From positions 1-42,698 of the forward strand of contig JAHHTU010000020.1 in NCBI GenBank assembly GCA_020024455.1: DNA of 42,698 nucleotides. The letters are read 5' to 3'. Positions within the stretch are counted from its first letter, which is position 1. Each line of letters begins with the position of its first letter. The position numbers were made by a program, and so were the translations under genes. The notes beneath the pieces are model-generated. The model searched no databases and was not told the DNA's origin. It was given only the letters and a program-made list of their open reading frames with translations. Below, piece by piece: positions 31,901-39,498 of the stretch. Source of the stretch: Anaerotignum sp. (lineage in GTDB: Bacteria > Bacillota > Clostridia > Lachnospirales > Anaerotignaceae).

Positions 31901-33244
31901 GAAAAAAATGTGAAAATCAAAAAAGCGGATACTTCTTTGAAACGTGTGGTATTTACAAAAGAAATGCAAAAAGAATATACCATTCTTTGCCCGCAAATGT
32001 CCCCCATTCATTTCAACATCTTGGAGCCGGCTATGCGTAGTTGCGGCTATCGTTTGGAAATTATGGCGGCAATGGATAAACACGCCATTGATGTTGGGTT
32101 GAAGTATGTCAACAATGATGCCTGCTATCCTGCTTTGATTACCATTGGTCAGTTGATGAATGGCTTGCTTTCGGGTAAGTATGATTTGAATAAAACGGCA
32201 TTGTTGATTACACAGACCGGTGGCGGTTGTCGTGCCACAAACTATATTGCATTTTTGAGAAAAGCATTGGAAAATGCAGGTATGCCGAATATTCCCGTGA
32301 TTTCCGTCAATCCTGCGGGATTGGAGAAAAACCCCGGTTTCCAATACAAACCGGCTGTTTTGCACAGAGCATTGCAGGCGTTGGTATATGGGGATACATT
32401 CATGCGTGTATTGTATCGTACCAGACCATATGAAAAGGTCAAAGGTTCTGCCAATGCGTTGTATGAAAAATGGAATGAAAAAGTCAAACAGGATATTGCA
32501 AAAGCAGACCGCAAAACATTCTGTAACAATATCACCAATATCATCAGAGAATTTGAGGAATTGGCATTGTTTGAAGATATGAAAAAACCCCGTGTGGGGA
32601 TTGTGGGGGAAATTTTGGTAAAATTCCACCCAACCGCAAACAACGACTTGGTCAACCTTTTGGAACGGGAGGGCGCAGAGGCGGTTGTGCCTGATTTGTT
32701 GGGATTTGGCTTATATTGTTGTTATAATGTGGCACAAAAAGAAAAATATCTGGGCGGTACCAAAAAAGCAAGTATGATTGCAAATGCTGTGATGAAAGTC
32801 ATAGAATTTTATCAAAAACCGATGTTGAAAGCATTGGAAAAAAGTAAACGCTTTGATTGTCCGGAAAGTATCCGCACCATAGGTGAATATGCCAAAAAAG
32901 TGGTTTCTTTATGTAACCAGACAGGCGAAGGTTGGTTCTTGACAGCGGAAATGATTGAGCTGATACACAGCGATGTGCCAAACATTGTATGTACACAACC
33001 GTTTGGTTGTCTGCCAAACCATGTGGTGGGCAAAGGTGTTATCAAAGAATTGCGTAAACAATATCCCGTTTCCAATATTGTAGCCATTGATTATGACCCC
33101 GGTGCAAGCGAAGTCAACCAGTTGAACCGTATCAAATTGATGCTTTCTTCTGCCGAAAAAAACTTGCAAAAAAGCGAAACAAAAACACCACAACAAACCA
33201 ATGTGGTAACACCTGGAAAATTTTCCGTAAAAGATGCGATGTGA
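28937..33244 (+). CDS. fused acyl-CoA dehydratase activase and dehydratase-like protein
   Basis: This 1435-residue protein joins two BadF/BadG-type activase ATPase domains with a DUF2229 region and a HgdB-like dehydratase region. Domain 1 opens MGIDIGSTTVKVVLID (about 10-25) and has CAGGTGSFIDQM near residue 129. Domain 2 opens LGIDAGSTTTKVALV (about 323) and has the activase cluster-type motif SSGCGSF near 449. A CQSCTNHC cluster lies near 608, DUF2229 follows (about 674-755), and the dehydratase-like half shows YVQLNSFGCG, CPQMSPIHF (about 1017) and CTQPFGCLPNH (about 1350). Activases inject low-potential electrons into an iron-sulfur partner by ATP hydrolysis; the fusion resembles double-cubane cluster proteins. 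Substrate unknown. GTG 28937 is the start, with GGGGGTG upstream. Confidence 0.88.
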   Translation: MQYHKAIYRMGIDIGSTTVKVVLIDADNTMVFQQYRRHYSEIKKIVKQILQEAQAELGDCAFATMITGSGGVSLAHALGVGFIQEVVATANAIEVVAPQTDVVIELGGEDAKIIYFTGGNVEQRMNGVCAGGTGSFIDQMASLLQTDATGLNEYAKKHEVIYPIASRCGVFAKTDIQPLINEGARKEDLAASIFQAVVNQTIAGLACGKPIRGHVAFLGGPLHFLSELRQRFIETLHLTEETALLPKNSHLFAAYGTALSNKGSADLDFDILLYRLEHGAQLEMEVERLAPLFKNETEYKQFKQRHDKDKVKRLPLSTYKGNAFLGIDAGSTTTKVALVSEQGELLYSFYAGNEGNPLQVVMASLNEMYDLMPESVTIRNSCVTGYGEGLLKEALMMDFGYIETVAHYKAAQFFKPDVDFILDIGGQDMKCIRIKDGVIDSVLLNEACSSGCGSFIETFAKSLNYHVADFAKIAVLAKNPIDLGSRCTVFMNSRVKQAQKEGADVADISAGLAYSVIKNALLKVIKIADPKAMGKSMVVQGGTFYNDAVLRSFECISGREAVRPDIAGIMGAFGAALIAKDKYQEGYQTTLISREEMNHLEIKSTMTRCQSCTNHCLLTINQFNGGRRFVTGNRCERGLGKEKTKNPAPNLYAYKRNRLFGYTPLTQEQATRGTVGIPRVLNMWEDYPFWFTFFTNLGYRVELSPYSSKALFEKGMESIPSESVCYPAKLVHGHIMYLIEKGVDFIFYPGIVYERRDSNAADNNYNCPIVASYNENIKNNVEELKERNIRFLNPFLALDKEETIVKRMTEEFVPLGCTPKEIRAAVEAGWKEWGNFREDMHKKGEETVAYLEKNNMTGIVLGGRPYHVDPEINHGIPELIAGYHIAVLTEDSIAHLGNVERPTVVRDQWTYHSRLYEAAAFVKKQKNIEYVQLNSFGCGLDAVTTDEVKTILTAAGKIYTALKIDEVNNLGAARIRIRSLIAAIEERKEKNVKIKKADTSLKRVVFTKEMQKEYTILCPQMSPIHFNILEPAMRSCGYRLEIMAAMDKHAIDVGLKYVNNDACYPALITIGQLMNGLLSGKYDLNKTALLITQTGGGCRATNYIAFLRKALENAGMPNIPVISVNPAGLEKNPGFQYKPAVLHRALQALVYGDTFMRVLYRTRPYEKVKGSANALYEKWNEKVKQDIAKADRKTFCNNITNIIREFEELALFEDMKKPRVGIVGEILVKFHPTANNDLVNLLEREGAEAVVPDLLGFGLYCCYNVAQKEKYLGGTKKASMIANAVMKVIEFYQKPMLKALEKSKRFDCPESIRTIGEYAKKVVSLCNQTGEGWFLTAEMIELIHSDVPNIVCTQPFGCLPNHVVGKGVIKELRKQYPVSNIVAIDYDPGASEVNQLNRIKLMLSSAEKNLQKSETKTPQQTNVVTPGKFSVKDAM

Positions 33245-33256
33245 TTGTTTGGATAA

Positions 33257-33285
33257 AATGCCGTAATATAGATTGCGGCATTTTT
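33257..33285 (+). terminator. terminator after the dehydratase-activase gene
   Basis: AATGCCGTAA (33257-33266) pairs with TTGCGGCATT (33273-33282), one T-G pair, around TATAGA, followed by TTTTT to 33285. It closes the tetR operon. Confidence 0.88.
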
Positions 33286-33419
33286 GCTTTCAAAAAAGGA
33301 TAGAATACCAGAAAAACATAATAAGATATAGAGAGGCGTATTGTTGCATATATACAGAAAAAAATATCCATATTCATGGTAAAATAGATTACAGTTTTAT
33401 CACAAGCATTTTGTTTTTC

Positions 33420-33448
33420 TTGCAATCTATGTCCATATCGCATAAAAT
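33420..33448 (+). promoter_or_regulatory. promoter of the LysM-G5 gene
   Basis: TTGCAA (33420-33425) and TAAAAT (33443-33448) are separated by 17 bases, with a predicted start near 33455 and the ATG at 33493. The rest of the 248-base gap from 33245 holds only the terminator at 33257-33285 and AT-rich sequence without other recognisable sites. Confidence 0.6.
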
Positions 33449-33492
33449 AAAATAGTATCGGTATATTTTGTAAGAAAGAAGGGAGTATTCCG

Positions 33493-34614
33493 ATGGAAGA
33501 CAAACGAAAAGAACAATTCCCGAAGCGTGATGCACGTGTGCGGTATCAAGGGACGGGAAATGTGGTGGAATTGGAACGCAAGAACAAACGTACATCGAAA
33601 AAAACAAAAAATAATAGAAATACAAAATCACAACGCAACAATAAAAACAAAAAAAATGACCAACAACGAAAAATCAAGTTTGCAATGGCAGGCGGTGTAT
33701 TGTTGGTTGTGCTGATATTGTTTTTTGCATTTTTCCATAGAAATGGATTGGAAGTGTCTGTGGCAGAAAACAGTATCGGTATTTTGAAAGATACCTCTGT
33801 AACACCCGACCAACTCAGAGAAACATTGGAGGCACAGTTGGCAGAAACTGTGGGAACAAAAGTACAAATCAATGAAAGAATTGTGATAAAGAAATTGCAT
33901 ATCAGCAGTAACCGCAAAAAAGAGGTTTGCACAATGGAATATTTGTTGCCACAACTGAAAAATGTGGTCACATATAAAGTGGAGGCATCTGTGATTTTTG
34001 TAGATGGCGGTGCCATAGCACCTTTGGCAACAAAAGATGAGGCAAACAAAGTGTTGGAAACACTCAAAGAGCCTTATTTGCCACAGGATAAAAAATCAAA
34101 TGCAAAAATTGGCTTTTTGGAAAATGTGGAAATCAAACCACAGTTTGTAAGTTCGGAAGAAATATTGGACGTAGATGGTGCATTGAAGAAATTGACCGCT
34201 ACAACGCCGGTCACACAAACGTATACCGTAAAAGAGGGCGACAGTCTGCAACGAATTGCCATTGCACATGAAATGTCCATACAACAGCTTTTAGAAGCAA
34301 ACGAGGGTATGACCATCAAAACACCTGTCCGCATTGGACAAGGATTGAATGTTGTGGTACAAAAACCTTTGGTTTCCATCAAATCCGTGGAAACACAAGT
34401 GTTGACCACAGTCGAGAAAAAAGAATATCAAACACAATATGACAATAACAAGCCTGCAAGTTACCAGAGAGTGACACAACAAGGCAAAGACGGACAGAAA
34501 AAAAGTACGATACAAATTACCCGTGTCAATGGTTTTGTGGTAGAGGAAAAAGAAGTTTCCAAAGAAATTGTGGAGCAAGCCGTGCCGGAAATCATTGTCA
34601 AAGGGACACAATAA
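33493..34614 (+). CDS. membrane-anchored LysM and G5 domain protein
   Basis: This 373-residue protein has a very basic N-terminal cytoplasmic tail (1-61, many Lys, Arg and Asn), one membrane span (about 62-82), an extracellular linker region, a LysM domain (about 244-289, YTVKEGDSLQRIAIAHEMSI) and a G5 domain (about 292-372) that ends the protein. LysM binds peptidoglycan glycans and G5 domains occur in cell wall hydrolases. Relatives in Clostridia often continue into an M23 endopeptidase domain; here the stop follows GTQ directly and the next 37 bases lead into pgi, so the peptidase part is absent. A role in cell wall binding is likely, catalysis is not. Confidence 0.88.
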   Translation: MEDKRKEQFPKRDARVRYQGTGNVVELERKNKRTSKKTKNNRNTKSQRNNKNKKNDQQRKIKFAMAGGVLLVVLILFFAFFHRNGLEVSVAENSIGILKDTSVTPDQLRETLEAQLAETVGTKVQINERIVIKKLHISSNRKKEVCTMEYLLPQLKNVVTYKVEASVIFVDGGAIAPLATKDEANKVLETLKEPYLPQDKKSNAKIGFLENVEIKPQFVSSEEILDVDGALKKLTATTPVTQTYTVKEGDSLQRIAIAHEMSIQQLLEANEGMTIKTPVRIGQGLNVVVQKPLVSIKSVETQVLTTVEKKEYQTQYDNNKPASYQRVTQQGKDGQKKSTIQITRVNGFVVEEKEVSKEIVEQAVPEIIVKGTQ

Positions 34615-34651
34615 TTTATTTGGGGCATGAACAAAGAGGAGGTATATCAAC

Positions 34652-35989
34652 ATGGGTATCAATTTTACGGTAAAAGCAAATGCAGTCAGCACAGAAGATT
34701 TTGCATCTATGGCACAACAGGTGCGTCAATGTCATGAAGCATTGCATAACAAAACAGGAAAAGGCAACGACTTTGTGGGTTGGGTGGATTTGCCGAGAGA
34801 TTATGATAAAGAAGAATTTGCCCGTATCAAAAAAGCCGCACAAAAAATTCAAAAACAAAGTGAGGTCTTGATTGTCATTGGCATTGGTGGTTCTTATTTG
34901 GGTACCAGAACCGCTTTGGACTTTATCAAAACACCATATTATAACGAATGGAAACACAAAAACACACCGGATATTTATTTCGTTGGCAATAACATCAGTT
35001 CTGCATATTTGAGTGATATTTTGCAGATATTGGGCGATAGGGATTTTTCTGTGAATGTGATTTCCAAATCCGGCACAACCACAGAACCTGCGATTGCGTT
35101 TCGTATATTCAAACAGTTATTGGAAACCAAATATGGCAAGGAAGAAGCGACACAACGTATTTTTGCAACCACAGACAGAGCAAGAGGTGCTTTGAAAACC
35201 ATGTGCAATACAGAAGGATATGAAACATTTGTCATTCCCGACGATGTGGGTGGCAGATTTACCGTTTTGACAGCTGTTGGTTTGTTGGCAATGGCTGTGG
35301 CAGGTGTGGATATTGACCAAGTGATGGCAGGTGCAGCATGGGCAAGAGAAGCGTACAGCAATCCGGACATCATGCAAAACCAATGCTATCAATATGCAGC
35401 GGCAAGAAATCATTTCTATCGTCAAGGAAAAAGCATTGAAATATTGGCAAACTATGAGCCACATATGACATCTTTCGGAGAATGGTACAAACAACTGTAT
35501 GCAGAAAGCGAAGGCAAAGACGGCAAAGGCATTTTCCCTGTGGCAGCAAACTTCTCCACAGATTTGCACTCTATTGGGCAGTTTATACAAGAAGGCAGTC
35601 GTTATTTCTTTGAAACGGTATTGTGGTGCAAAGAACCGAAAAACACAGTATTGGTGCCTTTCGATAAAGAGGACTTGGACGGTTTGAACTTCTTGGCGGC
35701 AAAAGATATGCAGTTTGTAAACAGCAAAGCGTTTGCAGGTACTATGTTGGCACATATGGACGGCGGCGTTCCCAATATGGTCATTGAAATGGACCGTATG
35801 GACGGCTGGCATTTTGGTGCTTTGGTATACTTCTTTGAAAAAGCGGTGGGTATCAGTGGCTATTTGATGGACATTAACCCATTTGACCAACCAGGTGTGG
35901 AAGCATATAAGAAAAATATGTTTGCATTGTTGGGTAAACCCGGATTTGAAGATATGAAAGCAGAATTGGAAAAGAGATTGACTGAATAA
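34652..35989 (+). CDS. pgi: glucose-6-phosphate isomerase
   Basis: Pgi interconverts glucose 6-phosphate and fructose 6-phosphate in glycolysis and gluconeogenesis. The 445-residue protein is of the short bacterial type. It has the sugar-phosphate region IGIGGSYLGTRTA (about 75-87), SKSGTTTEPAIAFR (about 136-149), the signature DVGGRFTVLTAVGLL and catalytic-site segment around NFSTDLHSIGQFIQEG near residue 300. AGAGGAGG upstream supports ATG 34652. It follows the LysM-G5 gene by 37 bases without a terminator, so it may be cotranscribed, though no functional link is known. Confidence 0.96.
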   Translation: MGINFTVKANAVSTEDFASMAQQVRQCHEALHNKTGKGNDFVGWVDLPRDYDKEEFARIKKAAQKIQKQSEVLIVIGIGGSYLGTRTALDFIKTPYYNEWKHKNTPDIYFVGNNISSAYLSDILQILGDRDFSVNVISKSGTTTEPAIAFRIFKQLLETKYGKEEATQRIFATTDRARGALKTMCNTEGYETFVIPDDVGGRFTVLTAVGLLAMAVAGVDIDQVMAGAAWAREAYSNPDIMQNQCYQYAAARNHFYRQGKSIEILANYEPHMTSFGEWYKQLYAESEGKDGKGIFPVAANFSTDLHSIGQFIQEGSRYFFETVLWCKEPKNTVLVPFDKEDLDGLNFLAAKDMQFVNSKAFAGTMLAHMDGGVPNMVIEMDRMDGWHFGALVYFFEKAVGISGYLMDINPFDQPGVEAYKKNMFALLGKPGFEDMKAELEKRLTE

Positions 35990-35991
35990 TC

Positions 35992-36018
35992 AAAAAGGGC
36001 GATATTCGCCCTTTTTTA
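35992..36018. terminator. bidirectional terminator between pgi and the SUKH-like gene
   Basis: AAAAAGGGCGA (35992-36002) pairs with TCGCCCTTTTT (36006-36016) around TAT. T-runs occur on both strands, so it ends pgi on the plus strand and the convergent gene on the minus strand, whose stop codon (36016-36018) touches the hairpin. Confidence 0.9.
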
Positions 36019-36693
36019 TTTTGTCTGCCAGCGTTCTTCCCAATAAGATTGTGAAAATTCATTGTTGCAAAGCAAATCTTTTGTGAGCTTGATATGAAAT
36101 TCCTGTTCAAATGCCGGTTCAAATTTGCCCATAAAATACCATTCTAACAATGCTTGAAAATGCGGAGCGGCAGGATTGCCGATAAGTTTTCCATTTTCGT
36201 CTGTATGCCATTCGCTCCAATCTTCTTCATGGTCTAACCAAACCAACTGCCATGTGTTTTTGTCGTCTATGTTGACATCTGTTTCGGATTTGGATAAATC
36301 AATACAAAGCGGCCCCCAACCATATCCCCAATCGCCGATATGTAACAAGTGTTTGGTATGTTTCAAAGGAATGTCATAACAATCCTGTGCAACTGTTTGC
36401 AAAGTCAAATAGTTTTGTTCCAATTCCGCTATGGACAACGTGGGTAAAAACAGACAAAGTGGAGAAAGCTCACCATTTTGCATAATGACAGTATTGATGC
36501 CATCGGAAAAAGGATATTGATAAGAAAGTAAAAATGCACGATACATAGGCGGAATGTTGATGTGATATTTTTCTGCAAAGGCAATGAGTTCCTGCTCGGT
36601 ATTTGCAGAAGGTGTCAGTTGTTGCGGCAATACCCAGCCACGAGATACCAGTTTTTGAAATGCAGTTTCTACAAATGCTTTTTCTTGTATCAT
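36016..36693 (-). CDS. SMI1/KNR4 (SUKH)-like protein
   Basis: This 225-residue cytoplasmic protein has the look of the SUKH superfamily: an N-terminal helix with NTEQELIAFAEKYHINIPPM, then YRAFLLSYQYPFSDGIN, a central strand region LLHIGDWGYGWGPLCIDLSK and a tryptophan-rich part VWLDHEEDWSEW. SUKH proteins are frequent immunity proteins against secreted nuclease-type toxins, but many are orphans. ATG 36691-36693 with AGGAGG (complement of 36701-36706) is preferred over an upstream start at 36759 that would add a hydrophobic stretch. A TATACT -10-like box lies at 36717-36722 (complement). It is a single-gene unit between pgi and walR. No toxin gene accompanies it. Confidence 0.7.
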   Translation of the reverse strand: MIQEKAFVETAFQKLVSRGWVLPQQLTPSANTEQELIAFAEKYHINIPPMYRAFLLSYQYPFSDGINTVIMQNGELSPLCLFLPTLSIAELEQNYLTLQTVAQDCYDIPLKHTKHLLHIGDWGYGWGPLCIDLSKSETDVNIDDKNTWQLVWLDHEEDWSEWHTDENGKLIGNPAAPHFQALLEWYFMGKFEPAFEQEFHIKLTKDLLCNNEFSQSYWEERWQTK

Positions 36694-36806
36694 AAAAATA
36701 CCTCCTTTTTCCATATAGTATAACAGAAAAAGAAAAAACAACATAAATTTTCGTATCAAAACAGGGAACTTTTTTGCCTTGTATTTCGTTGAAAATATAG
36801 GTTTGG

Positions 36807-36835
36807 TTTACATTTTACATAAGTTTTAGTATAAT
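36807..36835 (+). promoter_or_regulatory. promoter of walRK
   Basis: TTTACA (36807-36812) and a perfect TATAAT (36830-36835) have a 17-base spacer. The predicted start near 36842 leaves about 31 bases before the walR ATG. A second TTTACA at 36814-36819 lies inside the spacer. Confidence 0.75.
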
Positions 36836-36872
36836 TTAAAAAAGAGTGTTGATTCCGAAAGGAGAGGGGAAT

Positions 36873-37565
36873 ATGGACAGAAAAGTTTTGATTGTAGATG
36901 ATGAAAAAAACATTGTAGATATTATTGCATTCAATTTGAAAAAAGAGGGATATCAAGTCATTACTGCCGCAGATGGTGAAGAAGGTGTGGAAAAAACATT
37001 TTCGGAAAATCCCGATTTGATATTGTTGGATATTATGATGCCCAAAATGGACGGATATGAGGCTTGTCGCAAAATTCGGGAAAAGAAACACACACCCATT
37101 ATCATGTTGACAGCAAGAGCTGAGGAAGTGGATAAAGTACTTGGCTTGGAAATGGGTGCAGATGATTATGTGACGAAACCTTTTGGTGTCAGAGAATTGA
37201 TGGCAAGGGTGAAAGCCAATTTGCGAAAAGTGGCAGCACTGCAAGAAGTCAATGCACAAGACGAAAACACAATACAATATGGCAATCTGCTCTTGCATTT
37301 GGAGCGGTATGAAGTCAAAAAAGATGGCAAAACCATTGATTTGACATTGCGGGAGTTTGAACTGTTGAAATTTTTGGCACAGCAAAAAGGACAGGTATTT
37401 TCCAGAGAAACATTGTTGGAAAAAGTATGGGGATATGAATATTTTGGTGATGTGCGCACGGTTGATGTGACCATTAGACGTTTGCGTGAAAAAATAGAAG
37501 ACAACCCAAGCAAACCCATATACATTTTGACAAAACGAGGCGTAGGGTATTATTTTGATTGTTGA
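36873..37565 (+). CDS. walR: response regulator WalR
   Basis: WalR is the OmpR/PhoB-family regulator that controls cell wall hydrolase genes in Firmicutes. The 230-residue protein has a receiver domain with acidic pocket Asp9-Asp10, phosphorylation site Asp53 (LLDIMMPKMDGYE), Thr80 and Lys102 (TKPFG), then a winged-helix DNA-binding domain from about 132 to the end (LTLREFELLKFLAQQKGQVF, VDVTIRRLREKIE). ATG 36873 follows AAAGGAGAGGGG. The WalR name, rather than PhoP, rests on the yycH and yycI genes downstream. Confidence 0.9.
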   Translation: MDRKVLIVDDEKNIVDIIAFNLKKEGYQVITAADGEEGVEKTFSENPDLILLDIMMPKMDGYEACRKIREKKHTPIIMLTARAEEVDKVLGLEMGADDYVTKPFGVRELMARVKANLRKVAALQEVNAQDENTIQYGNLLLHLERYEVKKDGKTIDLTLREFELLKFLAQQKGQVFSRETLLEKVWGYEYFGDVRTVDVTIRRLREKIEDNPSKPIYILTKRGVGYYFDC

Positions 37566-37584
37566 TTAAACGGAGTGTGAAACA

Positions 37585-39375
37585 TTGCGTAGTATAAAAT
37601 GGAAATTGATTGCGATGTATTTGGGTTTGGTGCTGATTGTAATGATTGTCAGCGGTACTTATATTTTATTGAGTCTACGAAATATTGAAATTGATAAATC
37701 CAGACAACGCTTGGAAATTTATGCAGAAAAAATACAGGAACAAGTCATTCATGGTGCAACAGAAGAAACATTTCAAGAAAATTTGCAAAAAACAGTGACA
37801 AATGCTATGGGCATACAAGGCAATATTTTGAATAGCAGAGGGGATACCATTGCAACCACAACCGCACTGCAACCACCGTATACACAGTATACAGACCAAG
37901 CGATTTTATTTGGTATGAATGGGACTGCCTCTTTTTCTTCCGGCAAAAAGAATACAGACTCTTTTGGGTTGCTCAAAGAATGGCTGAGTTATGCCATGCC
38001 GGTGAAAACAGATGATGGAGAAGTGGCATATATTGTATATACAAGGTTAGATGCGGGAGATATGCAAACCAGTTTGAACGAAACCACAAAAACCATCATC
38101 ATGGCAGTGGCGATTGCCTTGTTTTTGGCGGCAATTATGGGGTATGTGTTTGCACAGACATTGACCGTACCTATATTGGCGTTGACAAAAGGTGCAAAAA
38201 ATATGGCAAGCGGGGAACTGAAACAGAGTTTGGAAGTACGCAGCAATGATGAAATTGGGCAGTTGACAAGCAGTTTCAACCATATGGCGGCAGAATTACG
38301 AAAAAATATGTCCGAGATTTCAAAAGAGAAAAACAGATTGGAAATTATATTGCATAACATGAGTGATGGTGTGATTTCTTTTGCCAAAGAGGGCGAGCTG
38401 ATGCTTGCCAATACTGCAGCAGAAGATATGCTGCATTTGGAAAAAATGGATTTGGATTTTTCGAGCTTTATCAAAAAGTTTGATATCAATACAGGTGTAT
38501 ATTTGGATATGGGGGACGAACCGTCCAAAAAAGTGACATTCCCTGTGGGAAAACAGTTTATCCATGCGAATTTTTCCCCGCACTACAACACAAAACAGGA
38601 AATGGAGGGTGTTGTGGTGGTATTGCAAGATGTCACAGAGCAGAAAAAACTGGACGATATGCGAAAAGAGTTTGTGGCAAATGTTTCTCATGAATTGCGT
38701 ACCCCTTTGACAACTGTAAAAAGTTATACGGAAACATTGATGGAGGGTGCTTTGGACGACAGAGAAACCGCAATCGAATTTTTGTCTATCATTGACAGTG
38801 AGGCAGACCGTATGGCGTTTTTGGTGCGGGATTTGTTACAATTATCCCGTTTTGATAACAAACAAGTGCATTTGCAAATCACAGAAATGGAAATGAACAG
38901 CTATCTGGAAACCATTGTAAAGCAATACAAAATTCATGCAGAGGCAAAAAAGCAAACGTTTTTCTTCCAGCCTTGTGACCACCCTGTGGTGATATTCGGG
39001 GACAGAGACCGTGTGGGGCAAGTGGTGAACAATATCATATCCAATGCCATTAAATACAGTTTAGAACAGGCGGAAATTAAGATTTATATGACAGAGGACG
39101 AAAGTTGGTATAAAATTTCTGTCAAAGATACGGGTATGGGCATTTCCAGAGAAGATTTGCCTCGTATTTTTGAACGCTTTTACAGAGTGGATAAAGCAAG
39201 AAGTCGTGCTATGGGTGGTACCGGATTGGGACTTGCCATTGCAAAAGAAATTATGGAAAGCCACAAAGGGCGTTTGACAGCAGAAAGCGAATACGGAAAA
39301 GGTACAACCATGACGATGTGGTTTCCCAAAAAACGACCGATTTTAGAGTATGAGCAAGAAGATTTGTTGGAATAA
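37585..39375 (+). CDS. walK: sensor histidine kinase WalK
   Basis: This 596-residue membrane kinase is the partner of WalR. Layout: membrane span 1 (about 8-28), extracellular sensor domain (about 29-168), span 2 (about 169-190), HAMP linker, PAS domain (about 255-355), then the dimerisation and phosphoacceptor helix with His369 (NVSHELRTPLTTVKSY), N-box NNIISNAIKYS, DTGMGIS and GGTGLGLAIAKEIME ATP-binding motifs. The start is TTG 37585 with GGAGTG upstream; an ATG at 37615 would cut off part of span 1. A 19-base gap separates it from walR. All catalytic motifs are intact. Confidence 0.92.
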   Translation: MRSIKWKLIAMYLGLVLIVMIVSGTYILLSLRNIEIDKSRQRLEIYAEKIQEQVIHGATEETFQENLQKTVTNAMGIQGNILNSRGDTIATTTALQPPYTQYTDQAILFGMNGTASFSSGKKNTDSFGLLKEWLSYAMPVKTDDGEVAYIVYTRLDAGDMQTSLNETTKTIIMAVAIALFLAAIMGYVFAQTLTVPILALTKGAKNMASGELKQSLEVRSNDEIGQLTSSFNHMAAELRKNMSEISKEKNRLEIILHNMSDGVISFAKEGELMLANTAAEDMLHLEKMDLDFSSFIKKFDINTGVYLDMGDEPSKKVTFPVGKQFIHANFSPHYNTKQEMEGVVVVLQDVTEQKKLDDMRKEFVANVSHELRTPLTTVKSYTETLMEGALDDRETAIEFLSIIDSEADRMAFLVRDLLQLSRFDNKQVHLQITEMEMNSYLETIVKQYKIHAEAKKQTFFFQPCDHPVVIFGDRDRVGQVVNNIISNAIKYSLEQAEIKIYMTEDESWYKISVKDTGMGISREDLPRIFERFYRVDKARSRAMGGTGLGLAIAKEIMESHKGRLTAESEYGKGTTMTMWFPKKRPILEYEQEDLLE

Positions 39376-39410
39376 ACAGATGATTTTGTGGAAGTATACA
39401 AAAAAGGAGC

Positions 39411-39465
39411 TGTTAAAAAACTGTAAGCCTGTTGTAACGAAACTGTAATATTTGTGTTGTATAAT
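39411..39465 (+). promoter_or_regulatory. WalR-type binding-site array with -10 box
   Basis: Five hexamers recur every 11 bases: TGTTAA (39411), TGTAAG (39422), TGTAAC (39433), TGTAAT (39444) and TGTTGT (39455). The WalR consensus is TGTWAH-N5-TGTWAH; the first, third and fourth match fully and the second and fifth nearly. The array runs directly into a perfect TATAAT (39460-39465) without a good -35 box, the arrangement of an activated promoter. PhoP-type regulators use a similar repeat, so either could bind. Confidence 0.75.
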
Positions 39466-39498
39466 ATTGGTATTGTGATTGGACAGGAGGTGACGGCG

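Noticed and set aside
31754..32629. 291-codon open frame on the minus strand inside the dehydratase-activase gene
   Set aside because: It is antisense to conserved coding sequence, rich in Cys, His and Phe as expected for a reverse shadow, and has no start signal.
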